Positions 16,461 to 25,492 of a stretch of DNA of 50,122 nt are shown here, one piece after another; position 1 is the first letter of the stretch, and every line of letters starts with the position of its first letter. The notes under the pieces are model-generated. The model did no database searches, was not told where the DNA came from, and was given only the letters and a program-made list of their open reading frames with translations. The stretch comes from an uncultured Synergistia bacterium (lineage in GTDB: Bacteria; Eremiobacterota; SpSt-956; JAKJGF01), in assembly GCA_937888925.1 (NCBI GenBank), contig CALARM010000263.1, positions 1 through 50,122 on the forward strand, given 5' to 3'. The position numbers and the translations under genes were made by a program.

Positions 16461-17210
16461 ATGGAACAGGTTTATCTTCATCAGGAATTCAATAACAATA
16501 TGATAAAACTTTCTTATAAAGGCGAAGAAATTGCCAGTTTTAAAGTATCTACTCTTAATTTTTATGATATATTTTCCAGTATTTCCAGGAACGTAAATGA
16601 CGGGAGTATAAGAATAATCTTCGAAGGAGAAAAAGTACTTTTTATTGAATTAGAAGAAAAATGTCGTGAATTTAACGAGGAATATTTAAAAAATTTTATA
16701 TGCGACTATAGAACACCACCTAAAAAAAGTAATAATTGTCTTGCTATTTCTACGGCATTTGGCTGTTTAGCTGTAGTAGCCATTGCAATACCAATATTGT
16801 CAGTTTTACTCTTTGCCTGCTCCATTATCGGTAATATCCTTGGCAGTGGTCATAGCCATACTCCTGTTCATACCAGTCCTGACATACCTTTTGATTTAAA
16901 TGGCGTAATTGCGGTTCTGATAATAATAATATTGATAATAGGAGTGCCTGTAATTTTATTTCTTTCTTATAAACCTCGGAAAGAGGTCAGTTTTAGTCCG
17001 AAGGAAAACAAACTCAGGTCTGATGATAAAAAAAGATATAACATGGCACTTCTTTTACATAGAGGCCTGGATAACCTTGAAAAGAATCCGGGACGATTAT
17101 GTAATGAGAATGAAATCAGAAGAATTTTAGATCTGATAGAAAAAAACGACAGCAGATCGAGGAAGAAAAAATTACTAAACTTTTTATGTTTATTTAAAAA
17201 AGGTTTTTAG
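16461..17210 (+). CDS. Unknown membrane protein with N-terminal domain shared with the next gene
   Basis: 249 residues, with agaagg 7 nt before the ATG. Residues 15-85 (IKLSYKGEEIASF, VNDGSIRIIFEGEKV, KCREFNEEYLKNFICDY) match the N-terminus of the following protein in the pattern VNDxxIxFEG...C..xNxxYxxxFxCxY. Two hydrophobic segments follow at about 93-128 and 146-168, separated by a His-rich loop (GSGHSHTPVHTSP). A basic cytosolic tail ends in a helix. I recognise no family. It is first in a cluster with a TPR protein, a HerA-like ATPase and an LHH nuclease, so it may anchor that system at the membrane. Confidence 0.8.
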   Translation: MEQVYLHQEFNNNMIKLSYKGEEIASFKVSTLNFYDIFSSISRNVNDGSIRIIFEGEKVLFIELEEKCREFNEEYLKNFICDYRTPPKKSNNCLAISTAFGCLAVVAIAIPILSVLLFACSIIGNILGSGHSHTPVHTSPDIPFDLNGVIAVLIIIILIIGVPVILFLSYKPRKEVSFSPKENKLRSDDKKRYNMALLLHRGLDNLEKNPGRLCNENEIRRILDLIEKNDSRSRKKKLLNFLCLFKKGF

Positions 17211-17227
17211 TATTTATGGAGGTTACA

Positions 17228-18988
17228 ATGAATACATATATTGTGAAATATGATAAGGATGTAACAATTAATCAAATAGCAATTAACGGAGAAAATATTA
17301 CAGATGAGTCTATATTATATAAATTTAAAGGTGTAAAGCTTACAGAAGAAAGTTCTGTAGAGATTTTTAAATCTATTTATAAGAACGAACATGTAAATGA
17401 TAAACATATACAGTTTGAAGGACATCTTGATTGTATCGATGAGGTAAATAAAGCCTGTGAAATATATAATAACAAATATAACGCTTTTTTTACCTGTGAG
17501 TATATAAAAAAAGCCGGAGTAACGATAAATACTTTTCAGAAAGATTATTATGATAAAGTAAAGAAATTCTGGGAAAAAAAGAGAATGAGTGTTTATAAAT
17601 CAGGCATTAATGCTTTTATGCTTGCTTTAGAAGATACAATATATTTAGAACAGCTTAAAAGAAGTCTTTTACACGACGAAGAACATCATTTAGCTGAGAT
17701 TTTTGAAGAAAAGATAAAAAAAGAATTAGAAATTCCACCGAAAAAAGATTTAGATACGTATTTTGATCTTTTACAGGCGGCACTTTTTTCGAATAAAATT
17801 ATAAAAAATATGGACGACAGGAATATCCTGAACAGAAAGGCTGCTGCTCTTCAGATTAACGACAGACTTGCCAGAGATATAGAAGCAAGTGTTTATTATA
17901 TGAAAGGTCTGGACTCTATAAAGGAACATAAAGAAGAAGAAAGTCTTATTTATCTTCAGGCAGCCCTCGATTTGAAAGATGATTGTGAAGAATATAAGAG
18001 AATAATTGATGAGTTGAAAAATAAAAAAAACAGGCATGTTTATGATACCGGTAAGGCAGTTGAGAATTATAATAAAAGTATTGACCTGTATAAAGAGAAA
18101 AATTATGAAGAATCTATAAGCTATATTGATAAAGCTCTTGAAATTCATAAAAATTATATAGTGAATTCGCAAAATAAAGAAGAATGCCTGATAAATTATG
18201 AAGAAGCCTTGAGGTGTTATGATAAAGCCCTGGAAGTTTACAGAGCCCGCTTTGAAGAGCTGAGAATGAAAGATATTATTAATGAGGCTCATGCCTGCAG
18301 GGTATTAAAAAAATATGATGAGGCTATTAATTTATATGATAAAGTAATTGAACAGGACGGGAGAAATGCCGATGCTCTTGTTTATAAAGGCTATTGCCTG
18401 TGCTATAAAGGTAAACATGAAGAGGCAATTAAATATTTTAACAGGGTTCTGGAATTGGATCCGAAACATACCGGAGCATTGAAATATAAAGGCTATATTT
18501 TATGTTTTATAAAAAGTGAATATAATGAGGCACTTAACTGTTATGATAAAGTAACGGAAATAGATCCTGAAGATTATACGGCATTAAAATACAAAGGTTT
18601 TATTCTTTATATGTTAGATAAATATCAGGATGGAATAAGATGTTATGATAAAGCTCTCGGCAATAAACCTGAAGATGTTTTCTTCTGGATTAATAAAGGA
18701 GATATTTATCAAAAACTCGGAGATGAACAAAAGACACCTCCGGGAACATCGGATAAACATTACAGGGAAGCTATGGCGTGTTATGATAAAGCACTGAATA
18801 TTGATCCTCATGATCCGATGGCTTTAAATAATAAAGGAGACCTTCTTCTGAAACAGGGAAATAATGAAGGAGCAATAACTTTTTATCTTGAAGCATTCAA
18901 AAAAGATCCCGCATATGCTATAACCTGGGCTTCTCCATATGATATTTCAAAAAAGCTGAAATATATAGACGGTATAATTAAAAGATAA
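17228..18988 (+). CDS. TPR protein sharing an N-terminal domain with the upstream membrane protein
   Basis: The ATG at 17228 is preferred: GGAGG lies 5 nt upstream, whereas an in-frame ATG at 17216 has no site. Residues 1-95 hold the shared domain (VNDKHIQFEGHLDCIDE, CEIYNNKYNAFFTCEY). Residues 115-265 are helical, including DTYFDLLQAALFSNKI and MKGLDSIKEHKEEESLIYLQAAL, the latter resembling the TPR-like segment of the 11249 protein. From about 275 to the end there are at least seven TPRs (YDEAINLYDKVIEQDGRNAD, HEEAIKYFNRVLELDPKHTG). There is no TM segment. It follows the membrane protein by 17 bp and is a likely adaptor between it and the ATPase or nuclease downstream. Confidence 0.85.
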   Translation: MNTYIVKYDKDVTINQIAINGENITDESILYKFKGVKLTEESSVEIFKSIYKNEHVNDKHIQFEGHLDCIDEVNKACEIYNNKYNAFFTCEYIKKAGVTINTFQKDYYDKVKKFWEKKRMSVYKSGINAFMLALEDTIYLEQLKRSLLHDEEHHLAEIFEEKIKKELEIPPKKDLDTYFDLLQAALFSNKIIKNMDDRNILNRKAAALQINDRLARDIEASVYYMKGLDSIKEHKEEESLIYLQAALDLKDDCEEYKRIIDELKNKKNRHVYDTGKAVENYNKSIDLYKEKNYEESISYIDKALEIHKNYIVNSQNKEECLINYEEALRCYDKALEVYRARFEELRMKDIINEAHACRVLKKYDEAINLYDKVIEQDGRNADALVYKGYCLCYKGKHEEAIKYFNRVLELDPKHTGALKYKGYILCFIKSEYNEALNCYDKVTEIDPEDYTALKYKGFILYMLDKYQDGIRCYDKALGNKPEDVFFWINKGDIYQKLGDEQKTPPGTSDKHYREAMACYDKALNIDPHDPMALNNKGDLLLKQGNNEGAITFYLEAFKKDPAYAITWASPYDISKKLKYIDGIIKR

Positions 18989-19069
18989 TTTGGAGACAGA
19001 TGGAGAAATTTTCATTTTTAACGTTATGCAATAAGGCTTTACATGAAAACTATAGAGGGGAGGATAGTT

Positions 19070-22000
19070 ATGAATGAACTTACCAGACAGGACAATTCAT
19101 TGCCGGCAAATTCTTTTAGAGAGCTTGCCCTTATGGATAAACAGTTACATGAGGCTATAAGCCTTACGGAAACATTTATAGAAAAAAAATACCTCTCTGA
19201 TTTGAGTCTTTATAGAATAAAAGATGTCCCTGAACATATAAAACGTATATCAATTAAAGAAAATATCAGGATGGTGAAATTAAAAAAGCTTGTTTATGAT
19301 AAAAATGAAGATACCCTGGATAAACTTAATACTGTTTATAATACAATATGGAGTTTTTCCTCATCTCTCTTTTTAATTATAGACAGTGATGGTAATAAGA
19401 CAGATTTTTATATAGGCATAAGAAATGATGAACATAGAGATCTTGCCAGTGCTGCAATAGAAGGCCTGAAAAAGAGTTTTCAGGGTAATTTTCCGGGAAC
19501 GGATATAGAAACACTGAACTGTGATTCTATAAGCAGTACCATAAACTGTATTATAGATAATAAAAATTCATTTATATCCTCTGTGTCCGGCATCCCGGGA
19601 TTAAGAGATGAAGATAAAAATAATTTTGTTCAGGGTATTGAAAAACTCGTAGATTCTATGAGAGGCAGAAAATTTTCCGCTATTTTAATCGCAGATCCTT
19701 TAACCCATAGAAATATAGAAGAAATTAAAGAAGGATATGAAACAATTTATTCTAAACTTTCTTCTTTTGCCTCCAGAGAAATAACCCTGAGTATAAATGA
19801 TAGTGAAGCTCTGTCGAAAAATCTGACTAAAGGATTTACGGAAACTGTAAATGAGAGTTTATCGAAAACTCAATCATTTACTTCCAGCGGCAGTTCAAGT
19901 ATTTCCAGTTCTTACAGCTCAGGTAAGTCTATTACAGAAAATCAGAATACAACTTTTCCCTGGCTTGGAGTTATATATTCTGACGGTTTATCCATAGGAA
20001 CAACAGGTTCCTATACATCAGGCCATACAACTACACAGGGATTATCAGATACAAGAGGAACTTCCGATACAAAAGGAATTGCCAGAGGAATATCTGAACA
20101 GGAAGGAACTTCGGAAACCTATACAAAAGGAAAAACCAGAAGTACTCAAATTCAATTTGAAAATAAAAAAGTAAAAAATTTACTTGCCAAGATTGAAGAA
20201 CAGCTTGAAAGAATAAAGTCAAGCGAATCTTTCGGCATGTGGAACTGCAGTGCCTATTTCATTGCAGAAGATAAACCTGCGGCAAAAGTTGCGGCAGGTA
20301 ACTTTAAAGCTCTTTTAAGAGGAGAAAATTCATCTCTGGAATATGCCTTTATAAATACCTGGAGCAGGGAGAAAAATGATTCTATAAAATTTTTAGAATA
20401 TCTGAAAAAATTATATCATCCTCTTTTTGATATTAATATACCTGGATTCCCTTTTGTCACGCCGGGATCTTTAATTTCCGGCAATGAACTTGTAATCCCT
20501 TTCGGACTGCCGAAAAAATCTTTAAACGGACTCCCTGTTCTGGAATATGCTGAATTCGGAAGAAATATTATCACATATAAAGATAGAAAGTCAGAAAGAA
20601 AAATTACTTCAGGTAAAATCTATCATATGGGTAAAAAAGAAAAGACAGATCTGCATATAGACCTGGATAGTCTCACCTTACATACATTTGTTACCGGTTC
20701 AACCGGATCGGGAAAATCAAATACTGTTTATCAGATTGTACATAAAGCCATAGAAGAGGGCGTTAAAATTCTTATTATTGAACCGGCAAAAGGAGAATAT
20801 AAAAATGTTTTCGGCGGAAGAGATGATTTTTATGTTTACGGCACAAATCCTGAATACAGTCCAATGCTGAGAATTAATCCTTTTATTTTCCCCGCATCGG
20901 TTCATGTTCTCGAACATATTGATCGTTTGATAGAAATTTTTAATGCCTGCTGGCCCATGTATGCAGCCATGCCTGCTGTTTTAAAGAAATCTATAGAAAG
21001 AGCCTATGAAATATCAGGCTGGGACATGGAACATTCTATTAATCATAAGATGAAATATCCGACATTTAAAGAGCTGTTGAGGAGTCTCAAAACAATTATT
21101 AAAGAATCGGAATTTTCCGAAGAAGTAAAGAGTAATTATATCGGCGCTCTTGAAACAAGGGTGGAATCTCTCACTAATGGCCTGGTGGGAACGATTTTTT
21201 CAGGCGCTGAAAACGCCTGTGACAGGCTGTTTGATGAAAATTGTATTGTTGATTTAAGCCGTATCGGTTCTACTGAAACAAAAGCTTTAATTATGGGTAT
21301 GTTATTTATAAAACTTCATGAATACAGGTTTTCTGAGCCTTATGACGCCAATAGCAGTTTAAAACATCTTACCGTAATTGAAGAAGCCCATAATTTATTA
21401 AGAAGGACCAGTTCCGAACAATCTCAGGAAAGCTCAAATTTGCAGGGTAAATCTGTAGAAATGATTTCAAATGCCATATCGGAAATGAGAACCTGCGGCG
21501 AAGGTTTTATTATAGTGGATCAGTCGCCAGGTTTACTTGATATGTCGGCAATAAGAAATACCAATACAAAAATTATTATGAGGCTTCCAGATGAATCTGA
21601 CAGACAACTGGTAGGACGTTCTGCAAATCTGAATGACGGGCAGATTAAGGAAATAGCAAAATTTAAAACAGGTGTGGCAGCAGTATATCAGAATGACTGG
21701 ATAGAACCGGTACTCTGCCAGATAGAAGAATTTACAGATAGAAAACCCTATAAATATAAAGAAGACATGAAGGAAATTTATAAACTGAAAAGGCAAAGAC
21801 TTGCAGAATTACTCAAGCTTCTCTTAAATGGAAGACTTAAACATAAGGGTGAATTGAAACACATAAATGTAACTGAACTTAAGAAATGGCTTAAAGATAT
21901 AGTAAGAGCTGATTTGTATTCTGAACTCTTAAAGGAGTTTGATAATTATAGTAATAATATGCCTCTGGATTTATGGAAAGAGAAAAATTTCGAAAAGCTT

Positions 22001-22249
22001 TCTGAAATTATTTCTTCTTTTATAGATCTGGACAGGCTTATGAGGCTGGCAAAAGAAACAGAAAATTTAAATGAATGGAATAAAAAAATTCTGGAGGGAT
22101 TATATTACTGTGTGGACTTAGAACATAATGAGGAATTTGAGAAATCGGTCATTCAGTGTCTGTTATCAGAAAAGGCCAGACAGGATAAAGATTTTAAAGA
22201 TTTCTATTTTTTATGGGTAGAAAGAGCCAGACAGGACAGATGGCACTGA
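19070..22249 (+). CDS. HerA/FtsK-superfamily (DUF87-type) ATPase
   Basis: I choose the ATG at 19070 (GAGGGGAGGA, 5-6 nt upstream) over one at 19043; the protein is 1059 residues. The N-terminal 250 residues are mixed alpha/beta with no clear family. Residues 265-375 are very Ser/Thr/Gly-rich and probably flexible. The motor domain runs from about 480 to 885: Walker A TGSTGSGKSNT near 541, IIEPAKGEYK, Walker B LTVIEEAHNLL near 767, and the sensor block QSPGLLDMSAIRNTNTKII with RLPDESDRQLVG. These are hallmarks of hexameric HerA-type pumps. A helical C-terminus follows. The next gene, 26 bp away, encodes an LHH nuclease, recalling HerA-nuclease defence pairs or ATPase-driven toxin export. Which of these applies cannot be told from sequence. 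Confidence 0.9.
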   Translation: MNELTRQDNSLPANSFRELALMDKQLHEAISLTETFIEKKYLSDLSLYRIKDVPEHIKRISIKENIRMVKLKKLVYDKNEDTLDKLNTVYNTIWSFSSSLFLIIDSDGNKTDFYIGIRNDEHRDLASAAIEGLKKSFQGNFPGTDIETLNCDSISSTINCIIDNKNSFISSVSGIPGLRDEDKNNFVQGIEKLVDSMRGRKFSAILIADPLTHRNIEEIKEGYETIYSKLSSFASREITLSINDSEALSKNLTKGFTETVNESLSKTQSFTSSGSSSISSSYSSGKSITENQNTTFPWLGVIYSDGLSIGTTGSYTSGHTTTQGLSDTRGTSDTKGIARGISEQEGTSETYTKGKTRSTQIQFENKKVKNLLAKIEEQLERIKSSESFGMWNCSAYFIAEDKPAAKVAAGNFKALLRGENSSLEYAFINTWSREKNDSIKFLEYLKKLYHPLFDINIPGFPFVTPGSLISGNELVIPFGLPKKSLNGLPVLEYAEFGRNIITYKDRKSERKITSGKIYHMGKKEKTDLHIDLDSLTLHTFVTGSTGSGKSNTVYQIVHKAIEEGVKILIIEPAKGEYKNVFGGRDDFYVYGTNPEYSPMLRINPFIFPASVHVLEHIDRLIEIFNACWPMYAAMPAVLKKSIERAYEISGWDMEHSINHKMKYPTFKELLRSLKTIIKESEFSEEVKSNYIGALETRVESLTNGLVGTIFSGAENACDRLFDENCIVDLSRIGSTETKALIMGMLFIKLHEYRFSEPYDANSSLKHLTVIEEAHNLLRRTSSEQSQESSNLQGKSVEMISNAISEMRTCGEGFIIVDQSPGLLDMSAIRNTNTKIIMRLPDESDRQLVGRSANLNDGQIKEIAKFKTGVAAVYQNDWIEPVLCQIEEFTDRKPYKYKEDMKEIYKLKRQRLAELLKLLLNGRLKHKGELKHINVTELKKWLKDIVRADLYSELLKEFDNYSNNMPLDLWKEKNFEKLSEIISSFIDLDRLMRLAKETENLNEWNKKILEGLYYCVDLEHNEEFEKSVIQCLLSEKARQDKDFKDFYFLWVERARQDRWH

Positions 22250-22275
22250 CAATTTCAAGAAAGTGAGGTGTTTTT

Positions 22276-22950
22276 ATGGATGAAGTTAAAGAAAAAGTGG
22301 ATTTGAAGAAAATCCCAAAAGAACTTCCGGATTTTATAAAAGATAGTTTTAAAGATGGTCTGAGTAAAACCTCAAAAGATGTTCCGTCTTTTACGAAAAA
22401 TATGAAAAATGAAAAAATTAAAGATATGAAGGAAGCGGACAAGCCTCTCAGGATGGAATATGATTTTACTGAAGAAGAAATAAAAGAAATAAGTCCTTTT
22501 TCCGATAGCATCAATGAATATATAAGAAATCCGGAAGAATTGGAAGTTTACGAAAATGCCGATCTGCAGGAAGATGAAATTAACGGGAAGACATGTCTGG
22601 TAAAAGAGGAAATACCTTCCACATTAGAAGGCTGGACCAGGACGTCAGTAGAAAATGGTGATTCGTCTGATCTGAAGCTGAAAATTACAGATAGTTCAGG
22701 CCGTGATAACCTTAAAAGAATGAAAGAAGGTACATCTCCCTTATCTGAAGACGGAAACCCTGTAGAACTGCACCATATAGGCCAGGGAAATAACAGTCCC
22801 CTGGCGGAATTAACACAAAAAGAACACAGAGGAGCGGGAAATTTTTCAAAACTTCATACCTTTGATGAAAGTAAGATAGACAGGGAGCATTTTAATAATA
22901 TTGAACGACGGGACTACTGGAAAAAAAGATCAGAAGATTTAAATACCTGA
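22276..22950 (+). CDS. LHH-type HNH/Endo VII-superfamily nuclease
   Basis: 224 residues. The first 120 are charged and probably disordered or helical (VDLKKIPKELPDFIKDSF), without a signal peptide. The C-terminal 85 residues carry the LHH nuclease pattern: GRDNLKRMKEGTSPLSEDG, then VELHHIGQ, SPLAELTQKEHRGAGN, LHTF and RRDYWKKR. The His pair in LHH and the later EHRG and LH residues form the expected metal site. Such domains are usual as C-terminal toxin modules of polymorphic or contact-dependent toxins. No immunity gene is evident next to it, and the next gene starts 222 bp downstream. Tight linkage to the HerA-like ATPase suggests the two act together. Confidence 0.88.
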   Translation: MDEVKEKVDLKKIPKELPDFIKDSFKDGLSKTSKDVPSFTKNMKNEKIKDMKEADKPLRMEYDFTEEEIKEISPFSDSINEYIRNPEELEVYENADLQEDEINGKTCLVKEEIPSTLEGWTRTSVENGDSSDLKLKITDSSGRDNLKRMKEGTSPLSEDGNPVELHHIGQGNNSPLAELTQKEHRGAGNFSKLHTFDESKIDREHFNNIERRDYWKKRSEDLNT

Positions 22951-23172
22951 ATTATCTATGATTATTGATTCTATAGTATATATTTTGTTATTTATCAGGC
23001 TTATACTTAATATATTACTTCGTCTGTATCGAACTGTTTACCATGTTTTTTTGTAATTTCTCATAGAATATTTATAGAGGATTTTTTATTGATTATATAG
23101 AATAAAAGAATAAATATTAAATGAAGTTATAATAATAAATACTATTACTCCTTTAAAGAAAGGGAGGAAGCT

Positions 23173-25479
23173 ATGTACGCTATAAATCTCAGAACTATTC
23201 TATTTTTTTTAATCTTCTTTTCCTTTTACCTCGCAGGATGCAAAAAAGAAGATACAGGTAAAACAGGGGAAGGCGCATCTTTTCAGGATAATCAACTCCT
23301 TATTTCTTCAGAACAAAAGGGTCTTGATGTATTTTTACTTATAGATCAGTCAGGAAGTATGATGGGCCACGGCGGTGTTAAAGCTACTGATCCGGACGGA
23401 AACAGAATTATTGCTGCAAGATATTTCAATAATTTCCTGGGAGGGTTTTCAAATGAAATAAACGACAACAGAGTCTGTATGATAAATTTCGGCAGTGATA
23501 ATGTTCCCTTAGATGTTATTCCTCTGACCGCTCTTAAAGACAGAGAAGGAAGGGATAAACTTAATACGTCTATGAAGGTATCCGATATGGGTGCCACAAG
23601 TGTTATGACTGCTATTAAAGAAGTAAAGAAGATTTATGAAACAGAAGGTGGATTTAAGCCGAACAGACAGCTTGTAATAATAATATTTACAGACGGACAG
23701 CCAAACGATACCATGAGCAGAAAACTGGGGAAAGGCTATTTTGATAAAATGGCAGAGTTTATTTCAAAAGAGCTTACTCCTCCTGAATATGTTTTTTCTC
23801 CGGCACCGAAGGTCTTTGTCATTGGAATGGATGTAACAGGCAGTTTCTGGGAAAAAGATAAAGACGGATGGGAAAAGGTTGCTCCCGGTAACTGTTTTAA
23901 GATTGACAGGGTTGATGAAGAGAGTCTGAGTATGATCTACCATGACAAGATTCTTGTAAACCTCCTGGGATTCAATTCGGAACCGATAAAACTCAGAAAG
24001 AATGAAGAAAAAGAAATTGAAATAGGCCCTTATATAGAAAAGGTGACTTTTTCTGTTTTCCAGCCAAGAGGGAAAGGTAAGGTAAAGTTAAGTGTAACAA
24101 AGCCTGATGGGAATCCTCTTGATACAAAAGCTCCTGTGATTTATGAAGAGAGTGAAACTTCAGAACTTTATATAATACCTGAACCTGCTATGGGAAAATG
24201 GAAAGTAAAGGTACTGGAAGGAGAAGGGGAAATAAATGTAATCATAGATGAAATGCCTGTAAGGATGAAACTTCTTAAGCCTTATGCCTATCATCCACAG
24301 GGGCTTCCAATGAAATTTGAAGCAAGTTTTCTTAAAGCCGATGGTTCTCAGGTTCAAATAGACGACACACACCCTCTCTTCTTCGGTGCAGATGTTTATG
24401 ATTCAAAGGGTGAGAAACATTTTGTAAAATTTTTACCATTCGAGAAAGGTATATATAAAGGAGATACTGCTGTTCCGACTCCTGTAAAAGGGAAATACAG
24501 GGTTGAACTGAGTGTAAAGGTTGGAGGGGAAGAGAAACCTCTTTGTACCAGAAAATATGAAATAGATGTAGTTTCTATGCCCTATGTAGAGGTAAACACC
24601 CCTGTAGAAGGGAATGACCCCGTAACAGAAACACTGTTTTTCTGGAAATACAGACCGGTAAAGCTTGATATGACCTTCAAAAAAGAGGGGAAAGAAATAA
24701 AATCTACAGATATACTGGAAGAAGATCCCAGGAAAATCATCGTGGGAGGCATAGCGGAAAGCCCTGATAATAAGAGTAATGTAGCATTTTTTATTGAGCC
24801 GGCAGATATGGCAAATCCTGTCAATTATAAAAGAACACTTTATCCTTCTTCTATGACAGGACATTACCTTGTAAAGGTACAGTTAGACGGAACTTTAAAG
24901 GAAAACAAAAAGAAGGTATTTTTCCAGGATGAAATTCTCGTAACAAGAGTGGCAGGTAAGGGAAGAGATGTGAAGATAGGGATTATAAAAGCTGTAATTA
25001 TTCTTATTATGATCTTTATTATAAAATGGTGGATTGAGGTGGGGCTATATGTACCATCGGGAAAACTGACAATAAAATTCCCTGACGGCCCGGAAAGCAC
25101 CTACCCCCTGGGCAGTGGAAAGTTTTACAGGAAAGTTATAAAAATAGGAAAGGGATGTCATATTGACCTTAAAAAAGATAAGGAAGTAAAAGGCGAGATA
25201 GCAAGGATCTTTACTGTTACAGTGGATGACAAAAAAGCTGCCAGACCAGGGAAAGTTCAGAAAACAGTTTATCAGGCAGTAACGGTAACAGATGGTAAAG
25301 TTAGCTGTAAAGGAACGTTTAAAACTATGGAAAATATATCTAATACGAATATTTCAGGTTCCAGGTGTTTAATTTCAAATTATAAAGGCGATGGTCGTGC
25401 CATAAGTAATTTAAATACTGCAATATTTTATTCTATTCTTTTTATTGCAGGGTTAGTTGCCCTGCTAATAATAAGGTAA
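23173..25479 (+). CDS. vWA-domain lipoprotein with C-terminal TM segments
   Basis: 768 residues with a strong site (GGGAGGAAGCT before the ATG). The upstream 222-bp gap has a TATAAT at 23128 but no good -35. The N-terminus is a lipoprotein signal ending in the lipobox LAGC (Cys23). A vWA domain follows at about 50-260 with MIDAS motifs DQSGSMM, the threonine in MGATSVMTA and FTDGQPNDT. Residues 270-600 are repeated beta-rich segments (GKWKVKVLEGEGEINV, GKYRVELSVKVGGEE) that look like extracytoplasmic Ig-like domains. TM helices lie near 615-635 (AVIILIMIFIIKWW) and at the C-terminus (AIFYSILFIAGLVALLII), with a small beta domain between. It is 13 bp before the tubulin-like gene. I infer a surface or periplasmic sensor physically tied to the cytosolic GTPase. 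Confidence 0.9.
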   Translation: MYAINLRTILFFLIFFSFYLAGCKKEDTGKTGEGASFQDNQLLISSEQKGLDVFLLIDQSGSMMGHGGVKATDPDGNRIIAARYFNNFLGGFSNEINDNRVCMINFGSDNVPLDVIPLTALKDREGRDKLNTSMKVSDMGATSVMTAIKEVKKIYETEGGFKPNRQLVIIIFTDGQPNDTMSRKLGKGYFDKMAEFISKELTPPEYVFSPAPKVFVIGMDVTGSFWEKDKDGWEKVAPGNCFKIDRVDEESLSMIYHDKILVNLLGFNSEPIKLRKNEEKEIEIGPYIEKVTFSVFQPRGKGKVKLSVTKPDGNPLDTKAPVIYEESETSELYIIPEPAMGKWKVKVLEGEGEINVIIDEMPVRMKLLKPYAYHPQGLPMKFEASFLKADGSQVQIDDTHPLFFGADVYDSKGEKHFVKFLPFEKGIYKGDTAVPTPVKGKYRVELSVKVGGEEKPLCTRKYEIDVVSMPYVEVNTPVEGNDPVTETLFFWKYRPVKLDMTFKKEGKEIKSTDILEEDPRKIIVGGIAESPDNKSNVAFFIEPADMANPVNYKRTLYPSSMTGHYLVKVQLDGTLKENKKKVFFQDEILVTRVAGKGRDVKIGIIKAVIILIMIFIIKWWIEVGLYVPSGKLTIKFPDGPESTYPLGSGKFYRKVIKIGKGCHIDLKKDKEVKGEIARIFTVTVDDKKAARPGKVQKTVYQAVTVTDGKVSCKGTFKTMENISNTNISGSRCLISNYKGDGRAISNLNTAIFYSILFIAGLVALLIIR

Positions 25480-25492
25480 GGAGGATTTATTT

